Below, one piece after another: positions 32,709 through 42,000 of a DNA stretch of 64,000 bases. Under the pieces are notes generated by a model. That model saw only the letters and a program-made list of their open reading frames with translations, searched no databases and was not told the DNA's origin. Each line of letters opens with the position of its first letter. The first letter of the stretch is position 1. The translations under genes were made by a program, and so were the position numbers. The stretch comes from Acidobacteriota bacterium (GTDB taxonomy: Bacteria; Acidobacteriota; JAAYUB01): assembly GCA_012517875.1 (NCBI GenBank), contig JAAYUB010000085.1, forward strand, positions 1-64,000, given 5' to 3'.

Positions 32709-33374
32709 TCAACCAATGAGTGCCAGCAGGGCCGCCACCGCTCCGTCGATGCCGTCCGCCACTTCGGCGATGCGCTGGGCCAGCATGTAAGCCGGCGTGG
32801 ACACTATTTTGTGCTCGCGATCAACCACGCACTCACGCACCGGACATGTGACATGGATGCCGCCCATGGCGACGATCGCGCCGGCGGTGCCCGCGTCCGT
32901 GCCGATGGTCAGCCGGGCGGCGATCCGCTTCTGTCCAAGCACACGGGCCAGCACGGCCGGCGCGATGCAGATGGCGCCGATAGGCTTGCCGGCGGCATGC
33001 ATCTCCAGGATCAGCCGAGCCACCTCAGGATGCACCGCGCAGTCCGCCCCCTTGGACGCGAAATCGCTCAGGTTCTTGGCTGCGCCGTAACCACCGGGCA
33101 GGACCAGCGCGTCGAGTTCGACCGCCCGGACTCCGCTGATGTCGCGGATGACGCCGCGGGCGATCCGGGCCGATTCCACCAGCACATTCCGCCGTTCACC
33201 GGCGCTCACATCACCCCGCGCGTGATCGACGACGTGCGCCTGATCGGACGCCGGCGCCATGCAGACCACCTCGGCACCCCGCCGGTCCAGGGCCAGCAGC
33301 GTGAGCACCGCTTCGTGGATTTCCGAACCGTCGAACACGCCGCAACCGGACAACACCACGCCCACTTTCGGCAT
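32709..33374 (-). CDS. elbB: ElbB-type glyoxalase (DJ-1/PfpI family)
   Basis: The 221-residue protein has the DJ-1/PfpI fold with the ElbB features VVLSGCGVFDGSEIHEAV at the start, LVLPGGYGAAKNLS, and the nucleophile Cys in IGAICIAPAVLA. ElbB shows glyoxalase-like activity and was named for a link to isoprenoid synthesis. Its exact role is unsettled. A GAGGAGGT ribosome site precedes ATG 33374. It forms a two-gene operon with the LOG gene. Confidence 0.88.
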   Translation of the reverse strand: MPKVGVVLSGCGVFDGSEIHEAVLTLLALDRRGAEVVCMAPASDQAHVVDHARGDVSAGERRNVLVESARIARGVIRDISGVRAVELDALVLPGGYGAAKNLSDFASKGADCAVHPEVARLILEMHAAGKPIGAICIAPAVLARVLGQKRIAARLTIGTDAGTAGAIVAMGGIHVTCPVRECVVDREHKIVSTPAYMLAQRIAEVADGIDGAVAALLALIG

Positions 33375-33446
33375 ACTGACCTCCTCGGATCTTGACCGCC
33401 GCCGGACCGCTCCGCACGCCGGCGGTTCAACAGCTTGCCACTTGGC

Positions 33447-35033
33447 TCACGGGTTCGCCGCGAGGGGTCGCCAAGAAAACCGACTGAAGTCCAGCCGGCT
33501 GTCCCGACGAGGTTCCCACCTCAACGCCGCGTCATACCCATAGATATCGGGGTTGATTGTCAGGGGAATCACTGGGCATTCCTCCAGTGCCAGCCGCTGG
33601 ATGGCCGTGAGCATCTCCAGTCGGACGGCCGGGTCCATGAGGGTTCGGCTCTCACTGATCCATCTGTCGAGCCGAGCGTGACTGAAACGGCTGGTGTTGA
33701 ATGCACCCAGTTTTTCCCGCCCCTGGACATCGCGCGTGTACAAACACGATTCAAAGAAATCGCTCAGGTCTCCGCTTGTGCATGACCAACCGAAGATCAC
33801 CGCCTGGGGCGGGTTAGACGAGAACATGCGCTGGTAGAGATCCTCCCAGGTCAGGTAACGGAAACGGACTCGGATGCCCACCTCGGCCAGGTTGTCCCGG
33901 ATCCCCTCGCCCAGGCTCTGGATCGAGGAATACACGTACAGTTCCATGGCGAAGCCATCGGGGTAGCCCGCCGTCTGCAGCAGGCGTCGGGCGGCGGCTA
34001 CATCGCGCGACGGGACCGCCATTCGCTCGTCGTAACCGAACACCTCGGGCGGCGCGTACTGATAGGCCGGCTGAGCCCGGCCGTCCTGAAACCGGACCGC
34101 GATCGCCGGGCGGTCCAACGCCAGTTGGACGGCCTGTCGGACCTCCCGCAGGAACAGCGGATTGCGCTTCGGCCAGCGGGCGTCGGGCATGAACTCGCCC
34201 GTGTACAGACTGAGCATCATGACGGTCAGGCTGTTCTCGGCCAGAACCGCGGTGTCGGATCGACCCGCCAGGACTGCGACATCCGACCAGTTCAGGGTGC
34301 GCGCCAGGTCCACATCGCGGGCACTCAGGGCTTCCGCGCGTTTTTTCTCGTCAGGTATCCCCACTATTTCGATCTCCCCGACTGCCGGCGCGGGCCCCCA
34401 GTAGTCGGTGAATCGCCGGAGCACGAACCGATTGTCGGCAGTCCAGCCGTCCAGCCGGTATGGACCGGTTCCCACCGGCCGGGTGGCCAGCGACGGCTGC
34501 TCCATGGATTCGGCCTGCGGGACGATGAAGGCAAACGCCAGCTTGTTGAGCAGGATAGGATCCGGCTCGGCCGTCTCCACCACCACCGACTCCGATCCGG
34601 CGGTGGCAACCGATTTCACGCTGGCGAAATACCCGCTGACCAGCGAATCTTCGTGGAAGACAGCCCGCCGCAGCGAATAGGCCACGTCTGCAGCCTGGAG
34701 TGAGCGGCCGTCATGGAAGCGCACCCCGCGGCGGATTCGGAAGATCCAGTGCAGAGGATCGGGGTTGGACCACGATTCCGCCAAACCGGGTTGAAGCCGC
34801 AGCAGGCGGTCGAAACGAACCAACCCCTCATAAATATTGCACAGTATCGCCCAGGTGGCACTCTCGTCGTGCGCATGCGGATCGAATGTCATCAGCCGCC
34901 CTTCGACGGCCACCCGGACGGGCCGATCGGCCGGCGGATCAGCCGGCGAGTGGTGCGACTTCCAAAACAGCCACCCGGCCACGGCCAGTCCCGCGGCGGC
35001 AGCCAGTCCGACGATGATCCGTCTGCGAGTCAC
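33447..35033 (-). CDS. Peptide/solute-binding protein (SBP family 5), orphan
   Basis: The protein has 528 residues from GTG 35033. That start has TGAGGAG ten bases upstream and yields a clean signal sequence, MTRRRIIVGLAAAAG, which also fits a twin-arginine motif. The ATG at 35117 overlaps the -10 of the promoter at 35113-35141 and cannot be used from it. The mature protein is a family-5 periplasmic binding protein: LMTFDPHAHDE, EGLVRFD, SWSNPDPLHWIFRIRRGVRFHDG in parts, then GTGPYRLDGW. It would deliver oligopeptides or similar solutes. No ABC permease or ATPase gene is adjacent, so its transporter is elsewhere. Confidence 0.85.
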   Translation of the reverse strand: MTRRRIIVGLAAAAGLAVAGWLFWKSHHSPADPPADRPVRVAVEGRLMTFDPHAHDESATWAILCNIYEGLVRFDRLLRLQPGLAESWSNPDPLHWIFRIRRGVRFHDGRSLQAADVAYSLRRAVFHEDSLVSGYFASVKSVATAGSESVVVETAEPDPILLNKLAFAFIVPQAESMEQPSLATRPVGTGPYRLDGWTADNRFVLRRFTDYWGPAPAVGEIEIVGIPDEKKRAEALSARDVDLARTLNWSDVAVLAGRSDTAVLAENSLTVMMLSLYTGEFMPDARWPKRNPLFLREVRQAVQLALDRPAIAVRFQDGRAQPAYQYAPPEVFGYDERMAVPSRDVAAARRLLQTAGYPDGFAMELYVYSSIQSLGEGIRDNLAEVGIRVRFRYLTWEDLYQRMFSSNPPQAVIFGWSCTSGDLSDFFESCLYTRDVQGREKLGAFNTSRFSHARLDRWISESRTLMDPAVRLEMLTAIQRLALEECPVIPLTINPDIYGYDAALRWEPRRDSRLDFSRFSWRPLAANP

Positions 35034-35112
35034 TCGACGCCGGCTCCTCAGATTCGTTAGCTGCGGATCGAAATCCGTCCCTGGGTCCGAACGATGGATG
35101 ATGGACCTTTTT

Positions 35113-35141
35113 ATCATACTGCATCGCCGCTTGGATGACAA
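35113..35141 (-). promoter_or_regulatory. Promoter of the solute-binding protein gene
   Basis: On the minus strand, TTGTCA (35136-35141), a 17-bp spacer and TATGAT (35113-35118) place transcription start near 35106, upstream of the GTG at 35033. Confidence 0.7.
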
Positions 35142-35180
35142 TGCGCCATCACGGCTGCGGTCCGGCTGTTCACGGTTCGT

Positions 35181-35209
35181 TTGACCGTCAGCGGCGAGCC
35201 GGTTACAAT
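35181..35209 (+). promoter_or_regulatory. Promoter of the L,D-transpeptidase gene
   Basis: TTGACC (35181-35186), a 17-bp spacer and TACAAT (35204-35209) match consensus at five of six positions each. Confidence 0.75.
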
Positions 35210-35288
35210 CAGTTGCCGCACCCCTCGAGCAGGCAGGCGCGGTCCGAAGCCGGCGGATTGACAACCGGATGCGCCACGGAGGTTTAGA

Positions 35289-36098
35289 GTGACCGCATCA
35301 ACCCGCCCAACCGGACTTTCACCGGGTTCGACGTGGATGCGCCGAGCATGGGTGTATGTCGCTGCCGGGATCACCGCACTGGCTGCCCTGGGCCAGGAGG
35401 AGGGATTTCGCACCCGCCAACTCCGATACCCCCGCGTGCGGGCGGCGGCAGCAACCCGGGCGGCCTTGCTTGAACAGCGCTTTTGCAGTCGTGGTGTCGC
35501 CTATCCGCCGCACGCGGTATACCTCCGGGCATTCAAAGAAGAGCAACTTCTGGAGCTGTGGGCCGGCACTGGCGCCCGCGCCCCGTTCGCGCATGTGGCG
35601 GACTACCCGTTTTGCGCCACGTCCGGCGGGCCGGGTCCAAAACGGCGGCAGGGTGACGGCCAGATTCCCGAGGGATTCTACGTCATCGATCGATTCAATC
35701 CCGCCAGCCGGTTCCACCTGTCGCTGGGGTTGGACTACCCCAATTTGAGCGACCGCCGTCTCGGCGTACCCGGTTGTCTGGGGGGTGATATCTTCATCCA
35801 CGGTGGCTGCACCACCATAGGCTGCATCCCGCTGACTGACAGCGGAATCGAAGAGATTTACCTTGCCGCCGTTGAAGCTGTCGAAGCCGGGCAGCGGGCC
35901 ATTCCGGTGCACATCTATCCCGCCCGACTGGACGCGGATGGGTTCGACCGGCTGGCCGCTCGGTTCGTCCACCGCCCCGACCTGCTGGAGTTTTGGCGGG
36001 AGATCCGGCCTGCCTTCGCATACTTCGAAATCCACCGGCGTCCACCCGCTATCCGGGTGGATGACGCGGGGCATTACCGGATCCAGCCGGAGCCGTGA
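35289..36098 (+). CDS. YafK-type L,D-transpeptidase family protein
   Basis: The protein has 269 residues from GTG 35289, supported by GGAGGT at 35278. An N-terminal hydrophobic segment (about 17-36) acts as signal or anchor. The YkuD catalytic domain ends with IFIHGGCTTIGCIPLTD, containing the HG...GC active-site His and Cys. The GDGQIPEGFYVIDRFNP and LSLGLDYPN segments are typical of the YafK branch. Family members act on peptidoglycan cross-links or on lipoprotein attached to peptidoglycan. Together with dacB it is the second wall-modifying enzyme in the window. It is monocistronic. Confidence 0.88.
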   Translation: MTASTRPTGLSPGSTWMRRAWVYVAAGITALAALGQEEGFRTRQLRYPRVRAAAATRAALLEQRFCSRGVAYPPHAVYLRAFKEEQLLELWAGTGARAPFAHVADYPFCATSGGPGPKRRQGDGQIPEGFYVIDRFNPASRFHLSLGLDYPNLSDRRLGVPGCLGGDIFIHGGCTTIGCIPLTDSGIEEIYLAAVEAVEAGQRAIPVHIYPARLDADGFDRLAARFVHRPDLLEFWREIRPAFAYFEIHRRPPAIRVDDAGHYRIQPEP

Positions 36099-36109
36099 GG
36101 AACAATCGG

Positions 36110-36138
36110 TTGAGTTTGCTGCTCCGGACACCTATAAT
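36110..36138 (+). promoter_or_regulatory. Promoter of feoB
   Basis: TTGAGT (36110-36115), a 17-bp spacer and a perfect TATAAT (36133-36138) precede the feoB ATG by 32 bp. No clear Fur box was seen. Confidence 0.75.
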
Positions 36139-36170
36139 CGCACGTTTCACGCCTCGGAGACCAGAACCAG

Positions 36171-38423
36171 ATGCCCGCATCCAGCCGGAACACCCGCACG
36201 ATCATCCTTGTCGGCAACCCCAATGTCGGCAAATCGGTGATCTTCAGCCAGATCACCGGCAAGTATGCGATCGTCTCCAACTACCCCGGCACCACGGTGG
36301 AAGTCTCGCGCTGCCAGCTGCGGATCGACGGCCAGCCCTACGAGATCATCGACACACCAGGCGTGAACAGCCTGGTGCCCCAGTCCGAGGACGAGAAAGT
36401 CACCCGGGACGTGATCCTGGCCGCTCGGCCGGATGCGATCGTCCAGATCGGTGATGCCAAGAATCTGCGGCGCACCCTGTTTCTGACCTTGCAGCTGGCC
36501 GAGTTCGGCATCCCCATGATTCTCAACCTGAACATGATCGACGATTGCCGGGCGCGCGGCATCGAGATCGACACAGCCGGTCTCGCGGCGTGGCTCGGCA
36601 TTCCGGTCAACACATCCATCGCCACCATGGGCGTGGGCATCCACCAATTGCTCCGTCTCATCCCAAAGGCCGCCGCACCCCGGCACCCCGGCGGGTTCGA
36701 TCCGCGTCTCACCGACCCGGTCCGGGCACTGCTGCCCCCGATGGTCCCGTCCGCGCTGGGCGTAGAGTGGCTGGTCAACGCCGAGGCGGCCGACCTCAAC
36801 GCCCTGCGCGCCCTGGTCACCCCGGACCAGATGGCCCGCCTGAAGGCATTGGCCGACGATCTGAGTCAGCATGCAGCGATCAACCCACGCACTCATTTCG
36901 ACATCGTGCGGAACCGGCTGCTGGACGCCTGGATCCCCCGACTCAAGACACAGCACGCCGCAACCGCCGGCGGCCGGCCGGCGACGCTGGGCTATCGGAC
37001 CAGTCTGATGCTCCTGGGCGTTGGGGCGGCGGTGCACCTGTCCCACTGGTTTCTGCCGCTCTTCGGGCTGTCGTCGCCGATCCAGCGAGTCGGCCGGATC
37101 CTGGTGGCACTCGTCCCGGCCGACGCCGCGTCCACCGGCTGGACCAACCGACTGTTCACGGCGACCGACGGCCCGGGACTCCTCGTCGGCGAATTCGGCC
37201 TGCTGCACCCGCTGCTGACCGTCACACTGTTCCAATTGCTGCCGGTCGTTCTGCCACTGTTTTACCTGCTGAAGCAGCATCCTCAATTCGCCATGGATCT
37301 GGACCGGCAGTCACGCCGTCCGATCGTCGGACTGGGCATTCTGGCCGCCTGCCTGAGTGTGGTTTACCTGTTCGTGGGTGTGATCGGCGCCCAGATCCTG
37401 GTGGGCTTCCTGGAAGACCGTCTGTTTGGCGATGTGCTCAATCCGGTGATGGCCCGCTGGATCGGCTGGATCCCGTCCGCCTTCGTGCAGGATCTGATCA
37501 CCGGGTCCTATGGACTCTGGTCCATGGGCTTGACCTACGCGATCGCCATCGTGCTGCCAATCGTCGGCGCTTTCTTTTTGGCGTTCGGGTTCCTGGAAGA
37601 CAGCGGGTACCTGCCGCGGCTGGCCATACTGGTCAATCAGGTCTTCCGGCGCATCGGACTCAACGGCAAGGCAGTCCTGCCCATGGTGTTGGGACTGGGC
37701 TGCGGCACCATGGCCACGATGACCGCCCGCATCCTCAATTCCCCCAAGGAGCGCCTGATCGCCACCCTTTTGCTGGCTCTAGGCATACCCTGCTCGGCCC
37801 AGCTCGGCGTGATACTGGGCGTCGTCGCCGGCGTCTCCCTGCTGGTGCCGCTGGTGCTGGTCGCCGTCGTCGTCGGGCAGATGTTGCTGGTGGGCTTCAT
37901 GGCCAGCCGGATTCTGCCAGGAGAGCGCAGCGATTTCGTGCTGGAATTGCCGCCCATCCGCTATCCGGTCTGGAAGAACATCCGCACCAAGACCCGTCTG
38001 CGCGTCATCTGGTTCCTGCAGGAGGCGGTCCCCCTGTTCCTGCTCGGCACGTTGCTCCTTTTCATGATGGACCGCCTGGACTGGTTGCAGGGGCTCATCA
38101 CTGCCGTCCAGCCGGTCGTGCGGCATTTTCTCGGCCTGCCTCCCGCCGCGGCCCAGGTTTTTGTCATGGGTCTGATCCGGCGCGATTACGGCGCCGTCGG
38201 CTTGTTCGACATGGTGCAACACGGCGCGCTGACCGCCAACCAGTTGGCCGTCGCACTGGTCGTGCTCACGCTTTTCGTCCCCTGCGTGGCGAATATCTTT
38301 GTCATCTTCAAGGAACAGGGATGGAAGCGGGCGGCGGCCATCATCACCTTTGTAATCGCAGTTGCGATCGTGTCGGGGGGGGTGGTGCACGGGCTCCTGC
38401 GCCTGCTGCACATCACACTGTGA
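36171..38423 (+). CDS. feoB: Ferrous iron transporter FeoB
   Basis: The 750-residue protein has an N-terminal G domain (about 1-165): GNPNVGKS (G1), TTVE, DTPG (G3) and NLNMID (G4). A helical linker follows (about 200-260). The C-terminal polytopic membrane part has the two inverted Gate motifs (PMVLGLGCGTMATMTARIL and the later FLVG-like segment with CVANI). It imports Fe2+ across the inner membrane with G-domain control. No separate FeoA precedes it; the FeoA-like domain is instead fused to the regulator 10 bp downstream. The G1 loop is followed by VIF instead of the common LFN. Confidence 0.95.
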   Translation: MPASSRNTRTIILVGNPNVGKSVIFSQITGKYAIVSNYPGTTVEVSRCQLRIDGQPYEIIDTPGVNSLVPQSEDEKVTRDVILAARPDAIVQIGDAKNLRRTLFLTLQLAEFGIPMILNLNMIDDCRARGIEIDTAGLAAWLGIPVNTSIATMGVGIHQLLRLIPKAAAPRHPGGFDPRLTDPVRALLPPMVPSALGVEWLVNAEAADLNALRALVTPDQMARLKALADDLSQHAAINPRTHFDIVRNRLLDAWIPRLKTQHAATAGGRPATLGYRTSLMLLGVGAAVHLSHWFLPLFGLSSPIQRVGRILVALVPADAASTGWTNRLFTATDGPGLLVGEFGLLHPLLTVTLFQLLPVVLPLFYLLKQHPQFAMDLDRQSRRPIVGLGILAACLSVVYLFVGVIGAQILVGFLEDRLFGDVLNPVMARWIGWIPSAFVQDLITGSYGLWSMGLTYAIAIVLPIVGAFFLAFGFLEDSGYLPRLAILVNQVFRRIGLNGKAVLPMVLGLGCGTMATMTARILNSPKERLIATLLLALGIPCSAQLGVILGVVAGVSLLVPLVLVAVVVGQMLLVGFMASRILPGERSDFVLELPPIRYPVWKNIRTKTRLRVIWFLQEAVPLFLLGTLLLFMMDRLDWLQGLITAVQPVVRHFLGLPPAAAQVFVMGLIRRDYGAVGLFDMVQHGALTANQLAVALVVLTLFVPCVANIFVIFKEQGWKRAAAIITFVIAVAIVSGGVVHGLLRLLHITL

Positions 38424-38433
38424 GGTTCACGCC

Positions 38434-39093
38434 ATGCGTCAGGAACTGATCGACGAATGCCTCGAACGCATCTGGGTACTGGCGGAGGCGGGCCCGCTGA
38501 GTCCCGACGCCTTGCTGGCCCGGCATCCGCATTTCTTAACCGAAGAAAACCTGCAGGTCCTGCGGGAGCTGGGGCTCGTGGATCTGTCGCCCGGTCAGGT
38601 GCGCCTGACGTCGATGGGCCGGACCAAGGCGCGTGAGATTGTCCGCAGCCACCGTCTTGCGGAGCGCCTCCTGGTGGACGTCCTCGGCATGGACGACCGC
38701 CGGATCGAGGAGGAAGCCTGCACCTTCGAGCACAATCTCACACCCGGCATCGTGGATTCGATCTGCACCTTGCTGGGTCACCCCCGATTCTGCCCCCATC
38801 AGCAACCGATCCCCGACGGTGAATGCTGCCGGCGGGAACTCGACTCGGTGGCGGCGTTGGTCACCGCGCTGTCAGCTCTGCGCGTCGGCGAGACGGCCAC
38901 CGTCGCTTACTTGAACTCCACAAATTTTCCCCGGATCAAGAAACTCTACGCCTTCGGCATCGTGCCGGGCGTGACGGTGGAACTGCTCCAGCGATCGCCG
39001 GCCTATGTGCTCAAGGTCGAAGAAACCCAGGTGGCGCTGGAGTCGTGCCTGGCGGCGGATATCTTCGTGCGTCGCTGCCCGAGCGGCCGCTAG
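38434..39093 (+). CDS. DtxR/MntR-family metalloregulator with FeoA domain
   Basis: The protein has 219 residues from ATG 38434. The N-terminal winged helix (about 1-65) is of the DtxR type (ERIWVLAEAG, then LRELGLVDLSPGQVRLTSMGR). The metal-binding dimerisation helix carries SHRLAERLLVDVLGM, then CTFEHNLTPG and HP..CPH. The C-terminal 75 residues form an SH3-like FeoA domain (LRVGETATVAYLN). It most likely senses Fe2+ or Mn2+ and represses feoB. It is 10 bp after feoB in the same operon. Its stop overlaps the stop of the convergent receptor gene within CTAG. Confidence 0.88.
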   Translation: MRQELIDECLERIWVLAEAGPLSPDALLARHPHFLTEENLQVLRELGLVDLSPGQVRLTSMGRTKAREIVRSHRLAERLLVDVLGMDDRRIEEEACTFEHNLTPGIVDSICTLLGHPRFCPHQQPIPDGECCRRELDSVAALVTALSALRVGETATVAYLNSTNFPRIKKLYAFGIVPGVTVELLQRSPAYVLKVEETQVALESCLAADIFVRRCPSGR

Positions 39094-42000
39094 TCGAACT
39101 GGGCCTTGTCCAGCATCCTGAAGAAAGCATCCGCCAGCTCGGCGTCGAACAGCCGGCCGCGTCCGGCCTGGATCTCGGTGCGCGCCTGCTCCGCCGCCAG
39201 TCTTGGCCGGTACGGTCGATCGGTGGCCAGCGCACGGTAGACATCGAGGATGCCCAGGATCATGGCTTCAACTGGGATTTCGTCTTTCTTCAGGTGCCAA
39301 GGATAGCCGCTGCCATCCCACCGCTCATGGTGGAACTTGACAAACGAGAGAATGGGCACAAAGATCTTGTGGGCCCGGAGGATATCCTGGACTGCCGTAT
39401 TGACATGGCCCATGACGACCTGTTTCTCCGCAGGGGTCAGTTCGCGGGGCGCATGCAGGATGGACTGGGGTATCGCAAACTTCCCGAGATCGTAAACTTT
39501 CGCCGCCAGCAGCAGCGCCCGCTGCTTCTGACCGTTCATCTCGAGCGCCTCGGCCATCTGCCGCGCCAGATCGGGCACGGCCACAGCCAGGGCGGGCGGA
39601 TCGCCGGGGTAGTCCAGGCGCAGCAGCAGCCGAGCCAGCACATTCCCCAAAGACAAGTCATTGCAACCCATTTCCGTCAGCCGGCTGATGACGGTGTTCA
39701 GGGCCGCCACCGTGTGCGGTCCTGACTCGCCGGAGGCGCCGGTGATCTCGCGGTATAACGCGGCGAGATCGACTTCCACCGTCTTGCCGGAAACACTCAG
39801 AGTTTCTTCGGCCGGCATCTGGATGGCCGCGCCGCTGTCCCGGGACTGCACCAGCGTTTGCTGGCAGGCCGCCACCAACTGCCGCGCCGACTGTCCGTGC
39901 TGCGGAAAGGCGGCGACGGCCACGTTGAGCGACAGGCCGTACTCCTGCAGCTTGGGGTGTCGCCGGAACGCTTCGCTGAGGCGCCGGCCGGCGGCCAGCG
40001 CGTCGGTCAGTGTCGTGCGCGGCATCAGCAGGGCGAAGGTGTCGCCCACCCAGCGCGCCGGAGTGTCACTGGTCCGCGCCAGAGTCCGGATCAATTCCGC
40101 CACAATCTTGACGGCATGGTCGCCGGTGGCGAAGCCCTGGGTGTCGTTGAGACAGGCGAGGCCGTTCATGTCGGCCAGCAGAAACGCCATGGGTTCCCGG
40201 GCGCGGATGTGCCCCGCCAACTCCTGTTCCAGCCGCTCGACCATCAGTCGGCGGCTGAAGAGCCGTGTCTCCGGATCCGTCACGACTGACTGGTCGAGCT
40301 GGTCCCGCAGGCGCAGGTTGGTCAGCGCCAGACCGATCAGAGGCGCCAGATTGGACAGAAACTGGAGATCCTGGCTGGACAGCGAGTTTTCACCTGTTTT
40401 CTCAACCTCGACGGCACCCAGCAGTTCGTCGTTCACCACCACCGGCACCGCCAGCCGGCTGGCGGGCAGCGAGCCGGTCTCGGTACAGTAAGGATCCCGC
40501 ATGGTATTGGTCGCCAGATAACCGGACTTGATCTCGCACGCGTGCGCCACCACTGTCTGGGTATTCAGCGAAACCCGCATCACCGACCGCTGGCCGGTGT
40601 CCGAGTCCCGCTCATACGCAACCAGATCCTGCGTTTCAGGATTGTGCAGGTAGATTCGGCAGAGATCATAATAAAACCTCTCCACCAACCCCTGACCGAT
40701 GTCGATGAGCATGTCCTCGCGGCCGGCGGATTGTCCACTGACCTCGCCGATGCCGGCGAAGGCTTCCCATTCGGCGAGTTTGCGCACCGCCGCCGTCTGC
40801 ACGGCACACCGGTGAACAGTGAATCCGAGGGCGGCCTGCACCGCGTTCAGGCTGGCCATCTGCTCGGCGCCGAAATGGCCCGGTTTCTTGCTGCCCAGCA
40901 CCAGCGCGCCGAACGGCGGCATGTTGTCGGCCTCCGCCAGCGGCAGCACCAGCAGCGAGCGCAGATTGTTCTGCAGGTAATACGGGATGTCGGCCAGGGT
41001 TTCGCCTGAATCCTCCTGTTCCTTGAGCGTGCTCTTCATGATGATGCTGCGTCGGCCCATCGCCCGTCCCAACAGGGTGTTCGCGCTGGGGATCATCAAG
41101 CCGCGGTTGATGGTCATCGGATCCAGGGAGCGGAGGTCGACCAGCTCGAGCAGGGAGCCGGCCGTGGACGTGCGGAACAGCAGCAGGCAGTCGTTACCCA
41201 CCACCTGGCGCACCGCCGCCTGGATGGCGTTCATGGCGGCGTCCAGATCCATGGCCGTGTTGAGCCGGGCCAGCAGGTCCACGGTGGTGCGGCCCACCTG
41301 GCCGTCCCGCTGCTGGTTCTGGATGCGGGCGGCGAGTTCCTTCTTCTCCGCTTGGACCTCCTCCAATTTCAGGACACTCCAGATGGCTCCGGCCGCCGCC
41401 TGCCGCAGCGTCTGGATGAATTCCCGCTCGTCCTCCAGAAGCTCCCGCTGGAGGAACACCCGGGCGCAGTACGACACGTCGAACCCGTCCTCGTGGAAGA
41501 GGGGTGCGTACATCTCGTGGGGGTTGCCTGAAACCGGCACGGATAACTCGCCGGTCGTGGTCCGGTACGAATGCGCGGACACGGCGGCCACCTGCAGGTC
41601 CCGGCCGTTCAAGCACTGTTTCAGGCCGTAGAGGCTGTCAGTGGCAAACTCCTCCTTGATCTGATCGGGTGCTCCCGGGTTGCAGAAACCGGCCCGATCG
41701 CCCTGTACCCGGAGCATATCCACTTGCGCCCCCGGCAGGCCTTCCAGCAGGCCGGTGCGCGTTTCCATAAGGATGGCTCGCAGCGTCCGCGCCGTCGCCA
41801 GCCGCTCGATGACGTCCTGGAGCCGACGCCGGTTGTGCAGAATGGCCTTGGTCTTGTCATGGAGGGTGATGAACGGGTTGACCGGGAGGCCGAGCATCCC
41901 CAGGTAGACCGCCATGGACAGGAAGAACACAACGGTGAGCCCGAGGAGCATTGGATTATCGCGGGGCAACCAGGGCTCGAGGGGCATCAGCCGCTGCACC

